64,000 nt of DNA, taken from CAYLRF01 sp964385995 (lineage in GTDB: Bacteria; Bacillota; Clostridia; Lachnospirales; Lachnospiraceae). Below the pieces are notes generated by a model, which worked only from the letters and a program-made list of their open reading frames with translations, was not told where the DNA came from and searched no databases. Positions 8,281 through 16,659 of this stretch are shown here, piece after piece; position 1 is the stretch's first letter; each line of letters starts with the position of its first letter. The stretch spans positions 20,737 through 84,736 of the forward strand of contig CAYLRF010000001.1 in NCBI GenBank assembly GCA_964385995.1, in the 5' to 3' direction. A program made the translations under genes and the position numbers.

Positions 8281-8748
8281 ATGACTGTGGACATATATAC
8301 CGACGGCGCGGCAAGAGGAAATCCAAACGGCCCGGGAGGCTACGGCGTGGTGATGGAATACGAGGACTCTTTGGGCAGACTTCACAGAAAGGAGCTTTCG
8401 CGCGGGTACAAAAAAACCACCAATAACCGCATGGAGCTCATGGCGGCCATCGCAGGTCTTTCGGCTCTTAACCGTCCCTGCGACGTTAATCTTTATTCCG
8501 ATTCCAAATATCTGGTGGACGCGTTTAACTTAAAATGGATAGACGGATGGGTAAAAAGAGGTTGGAAGAGAGGAAAAAACTCCGATGTGAAAAACGTGGA
8601 TCTTTGGAAAAGGCTTCTCGCCGCGAAAGAGCCGCATAATGTTACTTTTATATGGGTTAAGGGCCACGACGGACATCCGCAAAACGAAAGGTGCGATGAG
8701 CTTGCCACCCGCGCCGCGGACGGGAAGGATTTGTCTGAAGATGAGTAG
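8281..8748 (+). CDS. rnhA: Ribonuclease HI
   Basis: Cleaves RNA in RNA-DNA hybrids. All catalytic residues are present: Asp in [12 protein letters not shown], Glu in NRMELMAAI, Asp in YSDSKYL, His in WVKGHDGHP and Asp in NERCDELA. I choose the ATG at 8281 (155 residues, usual size); an upstream in-frame TTG at 8263 would add only six non-conserved residues, and neither start has a strong ribosome-binding site. RNase P RNA begins 9 bases after its stop. Confidence 0.95.
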   Translation: MTVDIYTDGAARGNPNGPGGYGVVMEYEDSLGRLHRKELSRGYKKTTNNRMELMAAIAGLSALNRPCDVNLYSDSKYLVDAFNLKWIDGWVKRGWKRGKNSDVKNVDLWKRLLAAKEPHNVTFIWVKGHDGHPQNERCDELATRAADGKDLSEDE

Positions 8749-8756
8749 GTAAATAT

Positions 8757-9121
8757 CAAAGTGGGACAGGCGGTCGCGTCCGTCGCGCGTTGGGGCGCGG
8801 CGGCCGAGGAAAGTCCGGGCTTCACAGGGCAGGATGCCGGATAACGTCCGGTGGAGGCGACTCCAAGGCAGGTGCAACAGAAATAAACCGCCTGAGGCCT
8901 TAAGTTTTAAGGCTTCAGGTAAGGGTGGAAAGGCAGCTTAAGAGACTACCGCCTCTCCGGCGACGGAGAGGGCACATGTAAACCCCATCCGAAGCAAGAC
9001 CGAAAAAAACATATGTGGCGGCCCGTCACGTTTAGGTAGGTCGCGTTACGAGCCTTTCGGCAACGAAAGGTCAAGATAGATGACCGCTCAACGACATAAC
9101 CCGGCTTACCGTCCCGCTTTG
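8757..9121 (+). ncRNA. rnpB: RNase P RNA, with its own intrinsic terminator
   Basis: The RNA subunit that processes tRNA 5' ends. Recognised by the universal core GAGGAAAGTCCGGGC near 8814, ACAGGGCAGGATGCCGG, and the 3' core GATGACCGCT...ACCCGGCTTAC near 9079-9109. Helix P1 is closed by CAAAGTGGGAC (8757-8767) and GTCCCGCTTTG (9111-9121), with one G-U pair. ATTTTT follows directly, so P1 and the T-run act as a terminator, facing the convergent pyrI. The overall layout resembles bacterial class A. No separate promoter is obvious; it may be read with rnhA. Confidence 0.96.
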
Positions 9122-9140
9122 ATTTTTATCCGAATTTTTA

Positions 9141-9578
9141 TTACTTGCAGTATTTTTCCTCGCAGTATACGCAGCGGTATTCGGCTTTCTCGGGATTTGT
9201 GAGAGCGAACACGTGATCAAGCTGCGGCTCGGATGAAGTGATGCATCTGGGATTTTTGCATTTTATGACGTTTGTGATCCTCTCTGGAAGCTTAAGGGCC
9301 CTTTTCTCGATGATCTTTTCGTCACGGATGATATTTACCGTGATGTTGTGGTCGATAAAGCCCAGTATGTCAAGGTCTATCACATCGACGGGGCACTCTA
9401 TCTTGATGATGTCCTTCTTTCCCATCTTGGTGCTGGATACGTTTTTTATGATCGCGACGCAGCAATCCAGCCTGTCAAGGCCGAGGTCTTTGTAGATTTC
9501 CATGCTTTTCCCGGCCTTTATATGATCAAGTACGACACCTTCCTTCAGAGTGCTGATATTAAGAGAATTTTTTTCCAT
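9141..9578 (-). CDS. pyrI: Aspartate carbamoyltransferase regulatory chain
   Basis: Regulatory subunit of aspartate transcarbamoylase; in characterised enzymes it binds nucleotide effectors and links catalytic trimers. The N-terminal allosteric domain begins near VVLDHIKAGKSMEIYKDLG. The C-terminal zinc domain has the four cysteines in CKNPRC and CVYCEEKYC. The length of 145 residues is normal. It follows pyrB by 11 bases on the minus strand, so the holoenzyme subunits are co-expressed. It is convergent with rnpB. Confidence 0.96.
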   Translation of the reverse strand: MEKNSLNISTLKEGVVLDHIKAGKSMEIYKDLGLDRLDCCVAIIKNVSSTKMGKKDIIKIECPVDVIDLDILGFIDHNITVNIIRDEKIIEKRALKLPERITNVIKCKNPRCITSSEPQLDHVFALTNPEKAEYRCVYCEEKYCK

Positions 9579-9589
9579 GAGACACCTTT

Positions 9590-10510
9590 CTATTCGACTT
9601 TAATATCCAGCAGTGTGAGTATGAGAGCCATTCGCACGTATACTCCGTACTGCGCCTGCCGAAAATACGCGGCTCTCGGATCGTCGTCGACTTCCACGGC
9701 GATCTCGTTTACCCTCGGAAGCGGGTGAAGCACCAGCATGTGTTCGGGCGCGAGTTTCATCTTTTCGGCGTCAAGTATGTAAAAATCCTTCATGCGGACA
9801 TAGTCGTCTTCGTTAAAGAATCGCTCCTTTTGCACTCTGGTCATGTAGAGGATATCAAGTTCGGGCAGCGCGTCCTCCAGCCGCTCGACCTCTTTATACG
9901 TCACGTTTTCTTTTTGAAGTACGTCCTCGCGTATGTAATCGGGAAGCTTAAGTTCTTCGGGAGAGATAAGTACGAAGCGGATATCGGGATATCGTACAAG
10001 AGCGTGGATAAGGGAATGGACGGTGCGGCCGAATTTTAAGTCCCCGCAAAGGCCGATGGTCAGATTTTCGAGTCTTCCGGTAAGAGAGCGTATGGTCAAA
10101 AGATCGGTAAGCGTCTGAGTGGGATGCTGATGACCTCCGTCCCCGGCGTTTATGATGGGCACTTTCGAGTGGCGGGCGGCCACCATGGGAGCGCCCTCCT
10201 TGGGGTGCCTCATGGCTATGATATCCGCGTAACAGGATACCATCCGCACCGTGTCCGAGACTGTCTCGCCCTTCGCGGCGGAGCTGCATTCGGCGGAAGA
10301 AAATCCGAGGACGCTGCCGCCCAGATTTAACATCGCGGCCTCGTGGCTTAATCTCGTTCTGGTGCTTGGTTCGAAAAATAAGGTCGCGAGCTTCTTGCCT
10401 TCGCAGGCGTGAGAGTATTTTTCGGGATTGGCCCTGATATCCTCCGCCAGATCAAGAAGATCGTCAAGCTCCTTCACGTTAAAATCAAGCGGACTCATAA
10501 GATGTCTCAT
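9590..10510 (-). CDS. pyrB: Aspartate carbamoyltransferase catalytic chain
   Basis: Catalyses carbamoyl phosphate plus aspartate to carbamoyl aspartate, the committed step of pyrimidine synthesis. The carbamoyl phosphate-binding [15 protein letters not shown] (near residue 50), [12 protein letters not shown] (near 130) and HPLPRVNEI (near 262) motifs are all present. It is 306 residues. GGAGG lies 10 bases before the ATG at 10510; a second Met four codons later is possible. It is transcribed divergently from recJ through an overlapping promoter, with a leader of about 60 bases and no visible attenuator. Confidence 0.97.
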   Translation of the reverse strand: MRHLMSPLDFNVKELDDLLDLAEDIRANPEKYSHACEGKKLATLFFEPSTRTRLSHEAAMLNLGGSVLGFSSAECSSAAKGETVSDTVRMVSCYADIIAMRHPKEGAPMVAARHSKVPIINAGDGGHQHPTQTLTDLLTIRSLTGRLENLTIGLCGDLKFGRTVHSLIHALVRYPDIRFVLISPEELKLPDYIREDVLQKENVTYKEVERLEDALPELDILYMTRVQKERFFNEDDYVRMKDFYILDAEKMKLAPEHMLVLHPLPRVNEIAVEVDDDPRAAYFRQAQYGVYVRMALILTLLDIKVE

Positions 10511-10558
10511 AATCGGTAATCCTCCGGTGATTTCGCTTCTGTGTCCTCGCGGTTTTTA

Positions 10559-10587
10559 TTGCCGTGAAACCTTAAACATCTTATACT
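10559..10587 (+). promoter_or_regulatory. Predicted recJ promoter, overlapping the pyrBI promoter
   Basis: TTGCCG (10559-10564), 17 bases, TATACT (10582-10587). Its -10 shares bases with the -10 of the opposite-strand pyrBI promoter. Confidence 0.55.
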
Positions 10588-10606
10588 AAACAAAATACGT
10601 TTTCAA
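10578..10606 (-). promoter_or_regulatory. Predicted pyrBI promoter, overlapping the recJ promoter
   Basis: Minus strand TTGAAA (10606-10601), 17-base spacer, TAAGAT (10583-10578). The predicted start lies near 10571, upstream of the opposing start near 10594, so the two polymerase footprints cannot coexist. Confidence 0.55.
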
Positions 10607-10627
10607 CTTTTTTTAAAAGGAGGCGGC

Positions 10628-12403
10628 ATGGAAAACTGGACTGTCATTAACAGGGGAGCGCCTTTTACGGACATCGCGTCAAAATTTAACATAAGTCCCG
10701 TTTTGGCGAGACTTATCCGAAACAGAGGCGTAACAGGCGATGAGGCGATAGAAAAATATCTAAATCCCGACGTGAAAGATCTCTTACCGGCAAGCCTGCT
10801 TCCCGACATGGATAAAGCCGCGCGCATTCTGACGGATAAGATAAAGAGCAAAAAGAAGATACGTATCATCGGCGACTATGATATCGACGGGGTGAACGCG
10901 TCTTACATACTGCTTCGCGGTATTAAAGGGCTCGGAGGAAGGGCGGACGTCGACATACCGGATCGTGCCTCGGACGGCTACGGACTTAACAGGCGACTTC
11001 TAGACGCGGCTTACGAGGACGGAGCCGATACCATCCTTACATGCGATAACGGGATCGCGGCCGCCGATGAAATCAGATACGCGAAGAGTCTTCACATGAC
11101 GGTCGTGGTAACGGATCATCATGAACCGCCGTTTATTAAAGAGACGAAAAGTGATGAGAAGCCGCGTTACATTCTCCCTCCCGCGGACGCGGTTATCGAC
11201 CCGAAGCTCCCGCAAAGTAAGTATCCTTTTAGAGAACTTTGCGGGGCCGGAGTCGCTTATAAACTTACGGAGGAGCTGTGGCGTCTTTCGGGACGTGATT
11301 TTGGCGAGATTGGCCATCTTATCGAAAATGTCGCCATAGCCACCGTGGGAGACGTGATGAGCATTACCGGTGAGAACCGCGTTTTCGTAAAGACAGGCAT
11401 AAACAGTCTTAAAAACACGCGCAATTTGGGACTGTCCGCGCTGATGGACATCACGGGCATAGTAAGGAGCCGTCTTTCGACTTATCATCTGGGATTTATC
11501 ATAGGGCCGTGCATAAACGCCGCGGGAAGGCTGGACTCGGCAAAGCTTGCCTTTAATCTTCTTTGCGCCGATACGAAAGAAGAGGCCGGGCGCCTTGCCG
11601 AAAGGCTTAAGGAACTGAACGACTTAAGAAAAGGGATGACTGAAAAGGCCGCGACACAGGCCGCGGGTCAGATAGAAAACTCGTCTCTTATAAATGATAA
11701 GGTTCTTGTTGTTTATCTTCCCGACTGTCATGAGAGCGTGGCCGGCATAGTCGCGGGAAGGGTGCGTGAGCGATATCACAGGCCCGCCGTCATCATCACG
11801 GACAGCGGGGACGAGGCGAAAGGCTCCGCCCGCTCAGTGGACGGATATCATATGTTTAACGAGCTTACAGGGTGCGGGGATCTTTTTACGAAATTCGGAG
11901 GGCACGCGCAGGCGGCGGGATTTTCGCTTCCGCGCGGGAGCATAGATGAGCTTAGAAGACGCCTAAACGAAAACGCGGCGCTTTCAAAAGCAGACATGCG
12001 AGAAAAAGTCCGCATAGACATGGAACTTGACCCGGCGTATCTGACTTTGGATCTGGTGGACTCCCTCTCCCTTTTGGAGCCTTACGGCAAGGACAATGAG
12101 GAGCCGCTATTCGCCGTAAGGGACGTAAAGACAGAAAAAGCGTATCTTATCGGAAAAAACCGCGATACCTTAAAGCTTACGATACGAACGCCAAGCGGCG
12201 CTCTGATGGAAGCCCTGTACTTTAATGACGGGGAAAAACTGCTTAATTACATCGGTGAGAAATACGGCTCAGAGGCTGTAAAGAAACTCTTCGGAAGGTA
12301 CGCGACCGACGCGGATGTGCGGCTTACGCTTGCCTACCGTCCGCAGATAAACGAGTACGGCGGAAACAAAAAAGTGCAGCTTGTTATAAAACATTACAGG
12401 TAA
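10628..12403 (+). CDS. recJ: Single-stranded-DNA-specific exonuclease RecJ
   Basis: A 5'-3' ssDNA exonuclease of recombination and mismatch repair. The DHH phosphoesterase domain shows IIGDYDIDGVNASYI (near residue 80), TCDNGIAAADEI and VVVTDHHE (near 163), and GPCINAAGRLDSAKLAF. The DHHA1 domain has GGHAQAAGFSLP near residue 425, followed by a C-terminal OB-like region. It is 591 residues, within the family range. The ATG follows AAAAGGAGGCGGC. It is divergent from pyrB. Confidence 0.95.
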   Translation: MENWTVINRGAPFTDIASKFNISPVLARLIRNRGVTGDEAIEKYLNPDVKDLLPASLLPDMDKAARILTDKIKSKKKIRIIGDYDIDGVNASYILLRGIKGLGGRADVDIPDRASDGYGLNRRLLDAAYEDGADTILTCDNGIAAADEIRYAKSLHMTVVVTDHHEPPFIKETKSDEKPRYILPPADAVIDPKLPQSKYPFRELCGAGVAYKLTEELWRLSGRDFGEIGHLIENVAIATVGDVMSITGENRVFVKTGINSLKNTRNLGLSALMDITGIVRSRLSTYHLGFIIGPCINAAGRLDSAKLAFNLLCADTKEEAGRLAERLKELNDLRKGMTEKAATQAAGQIENSSLINDKVLVVYLPDCHESVAGIVAGRVRERYHRPAVIITDSGDEAKGSARSVDGYHMFNELTGCGDLFTKFGGHAQAAGFSLPRGSIDELRRRLNENAALSKADMREKVRIDMELDPAYLTLDLVDSLSLLEPYGKDNEEPLFAVRDVKTEKAYLIGKNRDTLKLTIRTPSGALMEALYFNDGEKLLNYIGEKYGSEAVKKLFGRYATDADVRLTLAYRPQINEYGGNKKVQLVIKHYR

Positions 12404-12657
12404 AACGGAAGGAAGCGATGATAAAACCGTCCGCAAAACAGGAGAAACGGTAGATTTCCCCTCGATTTTTAGCCCTTGACATTTGATATGGGGCAGTATA
12501 TGTTTACATCGCGTTTTAAAATACAGGCGCGGTCAGGTACAGGCAAATATCGGCACGGTCGGGTACGGGGAAAATATCGGCACGGTAAGGCACAGGGAGG
12601 AAAACTTTCGAGGTTAATCGTAATGGCGCGCTAAGGCGCGTCGGAAAAGAGGAGAGT
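12404..12657 (+). repeat. Intergenic region with three 26-27-bp tandem repeats in the eda leader
   Basis: After recJ there is a weak hairpin (ACCGT/ACGGT near 12427-12452), then the eda promoter, and downstream of its -10 three tandem units at 12521-12546, 12547-12573 and 12574-12600. Each reads roughly ATATCGGCACGGTCGGGTAC plus GGGGAA. They lie in the predicted 5' UTR, before the ribosome-binding site. No gene is visible. Confidence 0.8.
12476..12504 (+). promoter_or_regulatory. Strong predicted promoter of the KDPG aldolase/KDG kinase operon
   Basis: A perfect -35 TTGACA (12476-12481), 17-base spacer and TATGTT (12499-12504). Predicted leader about 145 bases, containing the tandem repeats. 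Confidence 0.7.
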
Positions 12658-13311
12658 ATGGGAAATTTAAGTATGGATGAATTATCGGAAAGAATAGAAA
12701 AACTCGGTGTGGTGCCCGTAGTGGTTTTAAATGACGCGAAGGACGCATCTTCGCTCGCGAAGGCATTATGCGAAGGCGGACTTAGCTGCGCGGAAGTCAC
12801 GTTTCGCACGGAGGCGGCGGAGGAGTCGATACGACTCATGGCGAGCGAATTTCCCGATATGCTTATAGGCGCCGGCACGGTGCTTACGACAGATCAGGCG
12901 GATCGCGCGGTGGCGGCGGGCGCGAAGTTTATAGTAAGTCCCGGTTTTGACGGGGAGCTTGTGGATTACTGCCTTTCAAAAGAAATACCGGTATTTCCGG
13001 GGTGCGTTACTCCCTCCGAGCTTGCTCAGGCGGTGAAGAGGGATCTTAAGGTGGTGAAATTCTTCCCCGCGCAGCAATTCGGGGGAGTATCCACGCTTAA
13101 GGCGCTCGCCGCCCCGTATACACAGCTTAAGTTTCTCCCGACGGGAGGAGTGAACGCCTCGAATCTTAAAGATTACCTCGGATTTAAAAAAGTCATCGCC
13201 TGCGGCGGAAGCTGGATGGTTAAGAGCGACATGATCGCGGCGGGTGAATTTGACAGGATAAAGGATATGACGGCGGAGGCCGTCGCGCTGGTTAAGGAGA
13301 TTCGCGGATAA
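12658..13311 (+). CDS. eda: KDPG aldolase (2-keto-3-deoxy-6-phosphogluconate / 4-hydroxy-2-oxoglutarate aldolase)
   Basis: Splits 2-keto-3-deoxy-6-phosphogluconate into pyruvate and glyceraldehyde-3-phosphate. The catalytic Glu lies in the AEVTFRTEAA strand (near residue 46), the GAGTVLT motif near residue 74, and the Schiff-base Lys in VKFFPAQQFGG near residue 138; LPTGGVN binds phosphate. It is 217 residues. GAGGAGAG sits just before the ATG. The PfkB kinase gene follows 10 bases later, giving a complete KDG-to-triose step. Confidence 0.93.
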   Translation: MGNLSMDELSERIEKLGVVPVVVLNDAKDASSLAKALCEGGLSCAEVTFRTEAAEESIRLMASEFPDMLIGAGTVLTTDQADRAVAAGAKFIVSPGFDGELVDYCLSKEIPVFPGCVTPSELAQAVKRDLKVVKFFPAQQFGGVSTLKALAAPYTQLKFLPTGGVNASNLKDYLGFKKVIACGGSWMVKSDMIAAGEFDRIKDMTAEAVALVKEIRG

Positions 13312-13321
13312 GGAGGAAGAA

Positions 13322-14422
13322 ATGGCAGATCTGAATTTAAGGCCTGAAAGCGAGTGCGCGTTTGACGCGGTTTCATTGGGAGAGGTTATGCTGCGGCTTG
13401 ATCCCGGAGAGGGAAGGATTCGAACCGCCCGCAGTTTCAGGGCGTGGGAAGGCGGGGGAGAGTACAATGTCATCCGCGGTTTAAGAAAATGTTTCGGCAT
13501 GAAAACGGCGGTCATAACGGCTTTCGCGGATAACGAGATAGGGATGCTGATGGAGGATTTCATCCTTCAGGGCGGCGTGGATACGTCTCTTATCAAATGG
13601 ATGCCGACCGACGGTATCGGAAGGATTTGCCGCAACGGTCTGAATTTCACAGAAAGGGGCTTCGGCATCCGCGGAGCGGTCGGCTGCTCCGACAGGGCGA
13701 ACACCGCGATTTCCAAGGCGACGCCAAAGGATTTTGATTTCGATCACATATTCGGGGAACTGGGCGTCAGATGGCTTCATACCGGCGGCATATACGCGGC
13801 CTTATCGGAGCAGTCATGCGAGACGGTGCTTGCGGCCATAAAGACCGCAAAAAAATACGGTACCGTCGTCTCCTATGACTTAAACTACCGGCCGTCCATG
13901 TGGAGCGCGATAGGAGGCTTAAATAAGGCTCGTGAGGTAAATAAAGAGATCGCTCGTTATGTGGACGTCATGATAGGAAATGAGGAGGATTTCACGGCCT
14001 GCCTCGGATTTGAGATAGAGGGAAATGACGAGAACCTTCAAAACTTAAACATCGACGGATATAAGAAGATGATAAATGACGCCGCGAAGGTCTATCCGAA
14101 TTTCAAGGTTGTGGCCACCACGCTTCGCGAGGTGAAGACGGCTACGGTAAACGACTGGAGTGCGCTTTGCTGGGCGGACGGTCGGATTTACAAGGCGAAA
14201 GATTACAAAGATCTGGAGATACTCGATCGCGTCGGCGGCGGCGACTCTTTCGCCTCGGGCCTCATCTACGGACTTATGACGACGGGCGACGCAGAGAAGG
14301 CCGTAAATTACGGCGCGGCTCACGGTGCGCTCGCGATGACCACGCCCGGAGATACGACCATGGCAAGCAGGAAAGAAGTGGAGAAAATAATGGGCGGAGC
14401 GGGTGCCAGAGTGGTAAGGTAA
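13322..14422 (+). CDS. kdgK: PfkB-family sugar kinase, probable 2-keto-3-deoxygluconate kinase
   Basis: The ribokinase fold is shown by the N-terminal SLGEVMLRLDPGEG, SYDLNYRPSMW near residue 183 and the GGGDSFASGLIYGL anion-hole and catalytic Asp motif near residue 302. It probably phosphorylates 2-keto-3-deoxygluconate to KDPG, the substrate of the aldolase encoded 10 bases upstream. A good AAGGAGG precedes the ATG. At 366 residues it is somewhat longer than many KDG kinases (about 310-340). Uronate isomerase, oxidoreductase or dehydratase genes are not in the window. Another sugar acid specificity is possible. Confidence 0.82.
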   Translation: MADLNLRPESECAFDAVSLGEVMLRLDPGEGRIRTARSFRAWEGGGEYNVIRGLRKCFGMKTAVITAFADNEIGMLMEDFILQGGVDTSLIKWMPTDGIGRICRNGLNFTERGFGIRGAVGCSDRANTAISKATPKDFDFDHIFGELGVRWLHTGGIYAALSEQSCETVLAAIKTAKKYGTVVSYDLNYRPSMWSAIGGLNKAREVNKEIARYVDVMIGNEEDFTACLGFEIEGNDENLQNLNIDGYKKMINDAAKVYPNFKVVATTLREVKTATVNDWSALCWADGRIYKAKDYKDLEILDRVGGGDSFASGLIYGLMTTGDAEKAVNYGAAHGALAMTTPGDTTMASRKEVEKIMGGAGARVVR

Positions 14423-14434
14423 CGGGGACGGTTG

Positions 14435-14463
14435 TTGTAAACGGCGACAAAAAAAGATATAAT
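14435..14463 (+). promoter_or_regulatory. Predicted promoter of Asp23-fakA-recG
   Basis: TTGTAA (14435-14440), 17 bases, perfect TATAAT (14458-14463). It starts a transcript about 55 bases before the Asp23 gene. Confidence 0.7.
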
Positions 14464-14524
14464 ACTTAAGTTTTGCGGCAGCCAACGGTCCGCGATGCTT
14501 TTGGAATATTGGGAGGGAAGTTCT

Positions 14525-14884
14525 ATGGAAGGCATAATTGACACCGATTACGGCCGTATCACGGTGGATCCGGAAGTGATCGCCAAGTACGCCGGGACCG
14601 TCGCCGTGGAGTGCGCCGGCATAGTCGGCATGGCGGCCGTGAGCATGAAAGACGGCATAGTAAAGCTTCTTAAAAAAGACAGCTTAACTCACGGTATCAG
14701 GGTTTTGATTTCCGAGGACAATCGCATCCGTCTGTATTTTCACGTCATCGTTTCTTACGGCGTCAGCATAGCTACCGTCTGCGACAATCTCGCTCATAAT
14801 GTAAAATACAGGGTTGAGGAGTTCACCGGAATGAAGGTGGATAAGATCAACATTTACATCGAGGGCGTGAGGGTGATCGACTGA
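14525..14884 (+). CDS. Asp23/Gls24 family protein
   Basis: A small (119 residues) alkaline-shock-protein family member with the fold beginning DTDYGRITVDPEVIAKYAG and ending KINIYIEGVRV. Homologues encoded beside FakA-like proteins are cytosolic or membrane-associated and linked to envelope stress and lipid metabolism, but the biochemical role is unsettled. I choose the ATG at 14525 because GGGAGG lies about 9 bases upstream; ten upstream in-frame codons overlap that site and are unlikely to be translated. The FakA-like gene follows after 34 bases. Confidence 0.9.
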   Translation: MEGIIDTDYGRITVDPEVIAKYAGTVAVECAGIVGMAAVSMKDGIVKLLKKDSLTHGIRVLISEDNRIRLYFHVIVSYGVSIATVCDNLAHNVKYRVEEFTGMKVDKINIYIEGVRVID

Positions 14885-14918
14885 AAGAGCGGACGCGTGA
14901 TATAAGGAGGTTAATGAC

Positions 14919-16652
14919 TTGGCGACTAAATCCATAGACGCCGTTATGATTTCGAAAATGCTGCTTTTGGGAGCGGCAAATCTCGAGGCGAAGAAGGAAT
15001 TCATAAACGAGCTTAATGTGTTTCCGGTTCCCGACGGAGATACCGGCACGAATATGACGATGACTGTCATGTCCGCCGTAAAGGAAGTAAAGTCACTTGA
15101 CAAATTGTCCATGAGAAGTCTCGCGAAGGCTGTTTCATCCGGCTCTCTTCGCGGCGCGAGAGGCAATTCCGGAGTTATCTTATCTCAGCTTTTTCGCGGT
15201 TTCGCGAAGACCATCGAAGATAAGAGCAGGGTGAACGCCGCCGTTTTATCGAGCGCTCTAGCCAAAGCGAGGGACACGGCTTATAAGGCGGTTATTAAGC
15301 CGAAGGAAGGAACCATCCTTACCGTCGCGAACGATGTCGCGAAAAAAGGAGCGCAGATGGCGGCCGCGACGGATGATCTCGAGCAGATATTCCCCGCTCT
15401 CATAAAGCAGGCCGAGGAGACATTGGCGAAGACTCCGGATCTTCTGCCGGTTCTTAAGGAGGCGGGCGTGGTCGATTCGGGCGGTCAGGGTCTCCTTGAA
15501 TTTCTAAGGGGCGCGTATGACGCTTTTTGCGGAAAAGAAATCGACTACAGGAAAGTGGGCCCGGAAGGCGTAAAAAGAGCGGGATTTTCGGCGGACGCAA
15601 ATGACGATGAGATCAGGTTCGGATATTGCACGGAATTTATCATAAACGCCGAAGATGAATTTGACGCGGATACGGAAAACGGATTCAAATCATATCTTCA
15701 GTCGATAGGCGATTCCATAGTCTGCGTGGTTGACGATGATCTCGTGAAGGTGCACGTGCATACGAACGATCCCGGACTTGTTCTGACAAAGGCCCTTACC
15801 TACGGTTCTCTTTCGAGAATAAAGATCGACAACATGCGTGAAGAACACAGGGAAGTCCTCTTTAAGCGGGAAGAAAGAGCGGCGGATAACGCGAAGAATG
15901 ACAAAGACGCGGACGTCTCCGACCCGAAAAACGAAGGGGAAAGCGCGGGAAGCGCTGTCCGGGAAGCTCCTCTTTCAGGCCCGCGGCAGAGAAAGGACTT
16001 CGGCTTTATAGCGGTCTGCGCCGGCAGCGGATTAACCGAGATATTTAAAGGTCTCGGCGCCGATTACGTGATAGAGGGCGGTCAGACCATGAATCCCAGT
16101 ACGGAGGATATGCTAAAGGCCATAGACGCGGTGGACGCGGCTCACGTATTCATATTCCCGAACAATAAAAATATCACTCTCACGGCGAATCAGGCGGCAT
16201 CCGTCACCGACGGGAAGGACGTATCCGTGATACCGACGGGAAGTGTGCCCGAGGGAATCACCGCCATCATGAGTTTTACTCCCGATCTTTGCGCCGCGGA
16301 TAACGAGGCGGCCATGAAAGAGAGCATTACGCGCGTGCGCACGGCCGAGGTCACTTACGCGGTGCGGGATACTTCGATCGGCGGGAAGGCCATCCGCGAG
16401 GGCGATATCATGGGACTTTGCGGTGACGGCATATCGGCTGTGGGAGACGATCCCGAGAAGGTCGCCGTCGAAGTGATAAAGAGCATGTGCGACAAAGAGT
16501 CCGAGCTTATAAGCATATACTACGGCGAGGATGTCTCAAAAGAGAAAGCCGAAGCGGTCGCCCGTGAGGCCGAAAGACTTTATCCCGATAAGGACGTTGA
16601 CGTGCAATACGGCGGACAGCCCGTCTATTATTATGTGATAGCGGTGGAATGA
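14919..16652 (+). CDS. fakA: DAK2/DegV-like protein, FakA-type fatty acid kinase catalytic subunit
   Basis: FakA (YloV) phosphorylates exogenous fatty acids bound by a DegV-type FakB for use by PlsX/PlsY. The N-terminal DhaL nucleotide-binding domain shows VFPVPDGDTGTNM near residue 35 and SLRGARGNSGVILSQ near residue 75. A middle domain and a C-terminal DegV-like domain follow. An acidic low-complexity linker (about residues 315-350) separates them. It is 577 residues, close to the usual 550. The start is TTG at 14919, with AAGGAGG 8 bases upstream. recG follows after 7 bases. Confidence 0.87.
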   Translation: MATKSIDAVMISKMLLLGAANLEAKKEFINELNVFPVPDGDTGTNMTMTVMSAVKEVKSLDKLSMRSLAKAVSSGSLRGARGNSGVILSQLFRGFAKTIEDKSRVNAAVLSSALAKARDTAYKAVIKPKEGTILTVANDVAKKGAQMAAATDDLEQIFPALIKQAEETLAKTPDLLPVLKEAGVVDSGGQGLLEFLRGAYDAFCGKEIDYRKVGPEGVKRAGFSADANDDEIRFGYCTEFIINAEDEFDADTENGFKSYLQSIGDSIVCVVDDDLVKVHVHTNDPGLVLTKALTYGSLSRIKIDNMREEHREVLFKREERAADNAKNDKDADVSDPKNEGESAGSAVREAPLSGPRQRKDFGFIAVCAGSGLTEIFKGLGADYVIEGGQTMNPSTEDMLKAIDAVDAAHVFIFPNNKNITLTANQAASVTDGKDVSVIPTGSVPEGITAIMSFTPDLCAADNEAAMKESITRVRTAEVTYAVRDTSIGGKAIREGDIMGLCGDGISAVGDDPEKVAVEVIKSMCDKESELISIYYGEDVSKEKAEAVAREAERLYPDKDVDVQYGGQPVYYYVIAVE

Positions 16653-16659
16653 CGGCCAC

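Noticed and set aside
7901..8326. Long antisense open frames opposite the HAD gene and many others
   Set aside because: They are reverse-strand shadows of GC-biased coding sequence, without ribosome-binding sites or recognisable domains.
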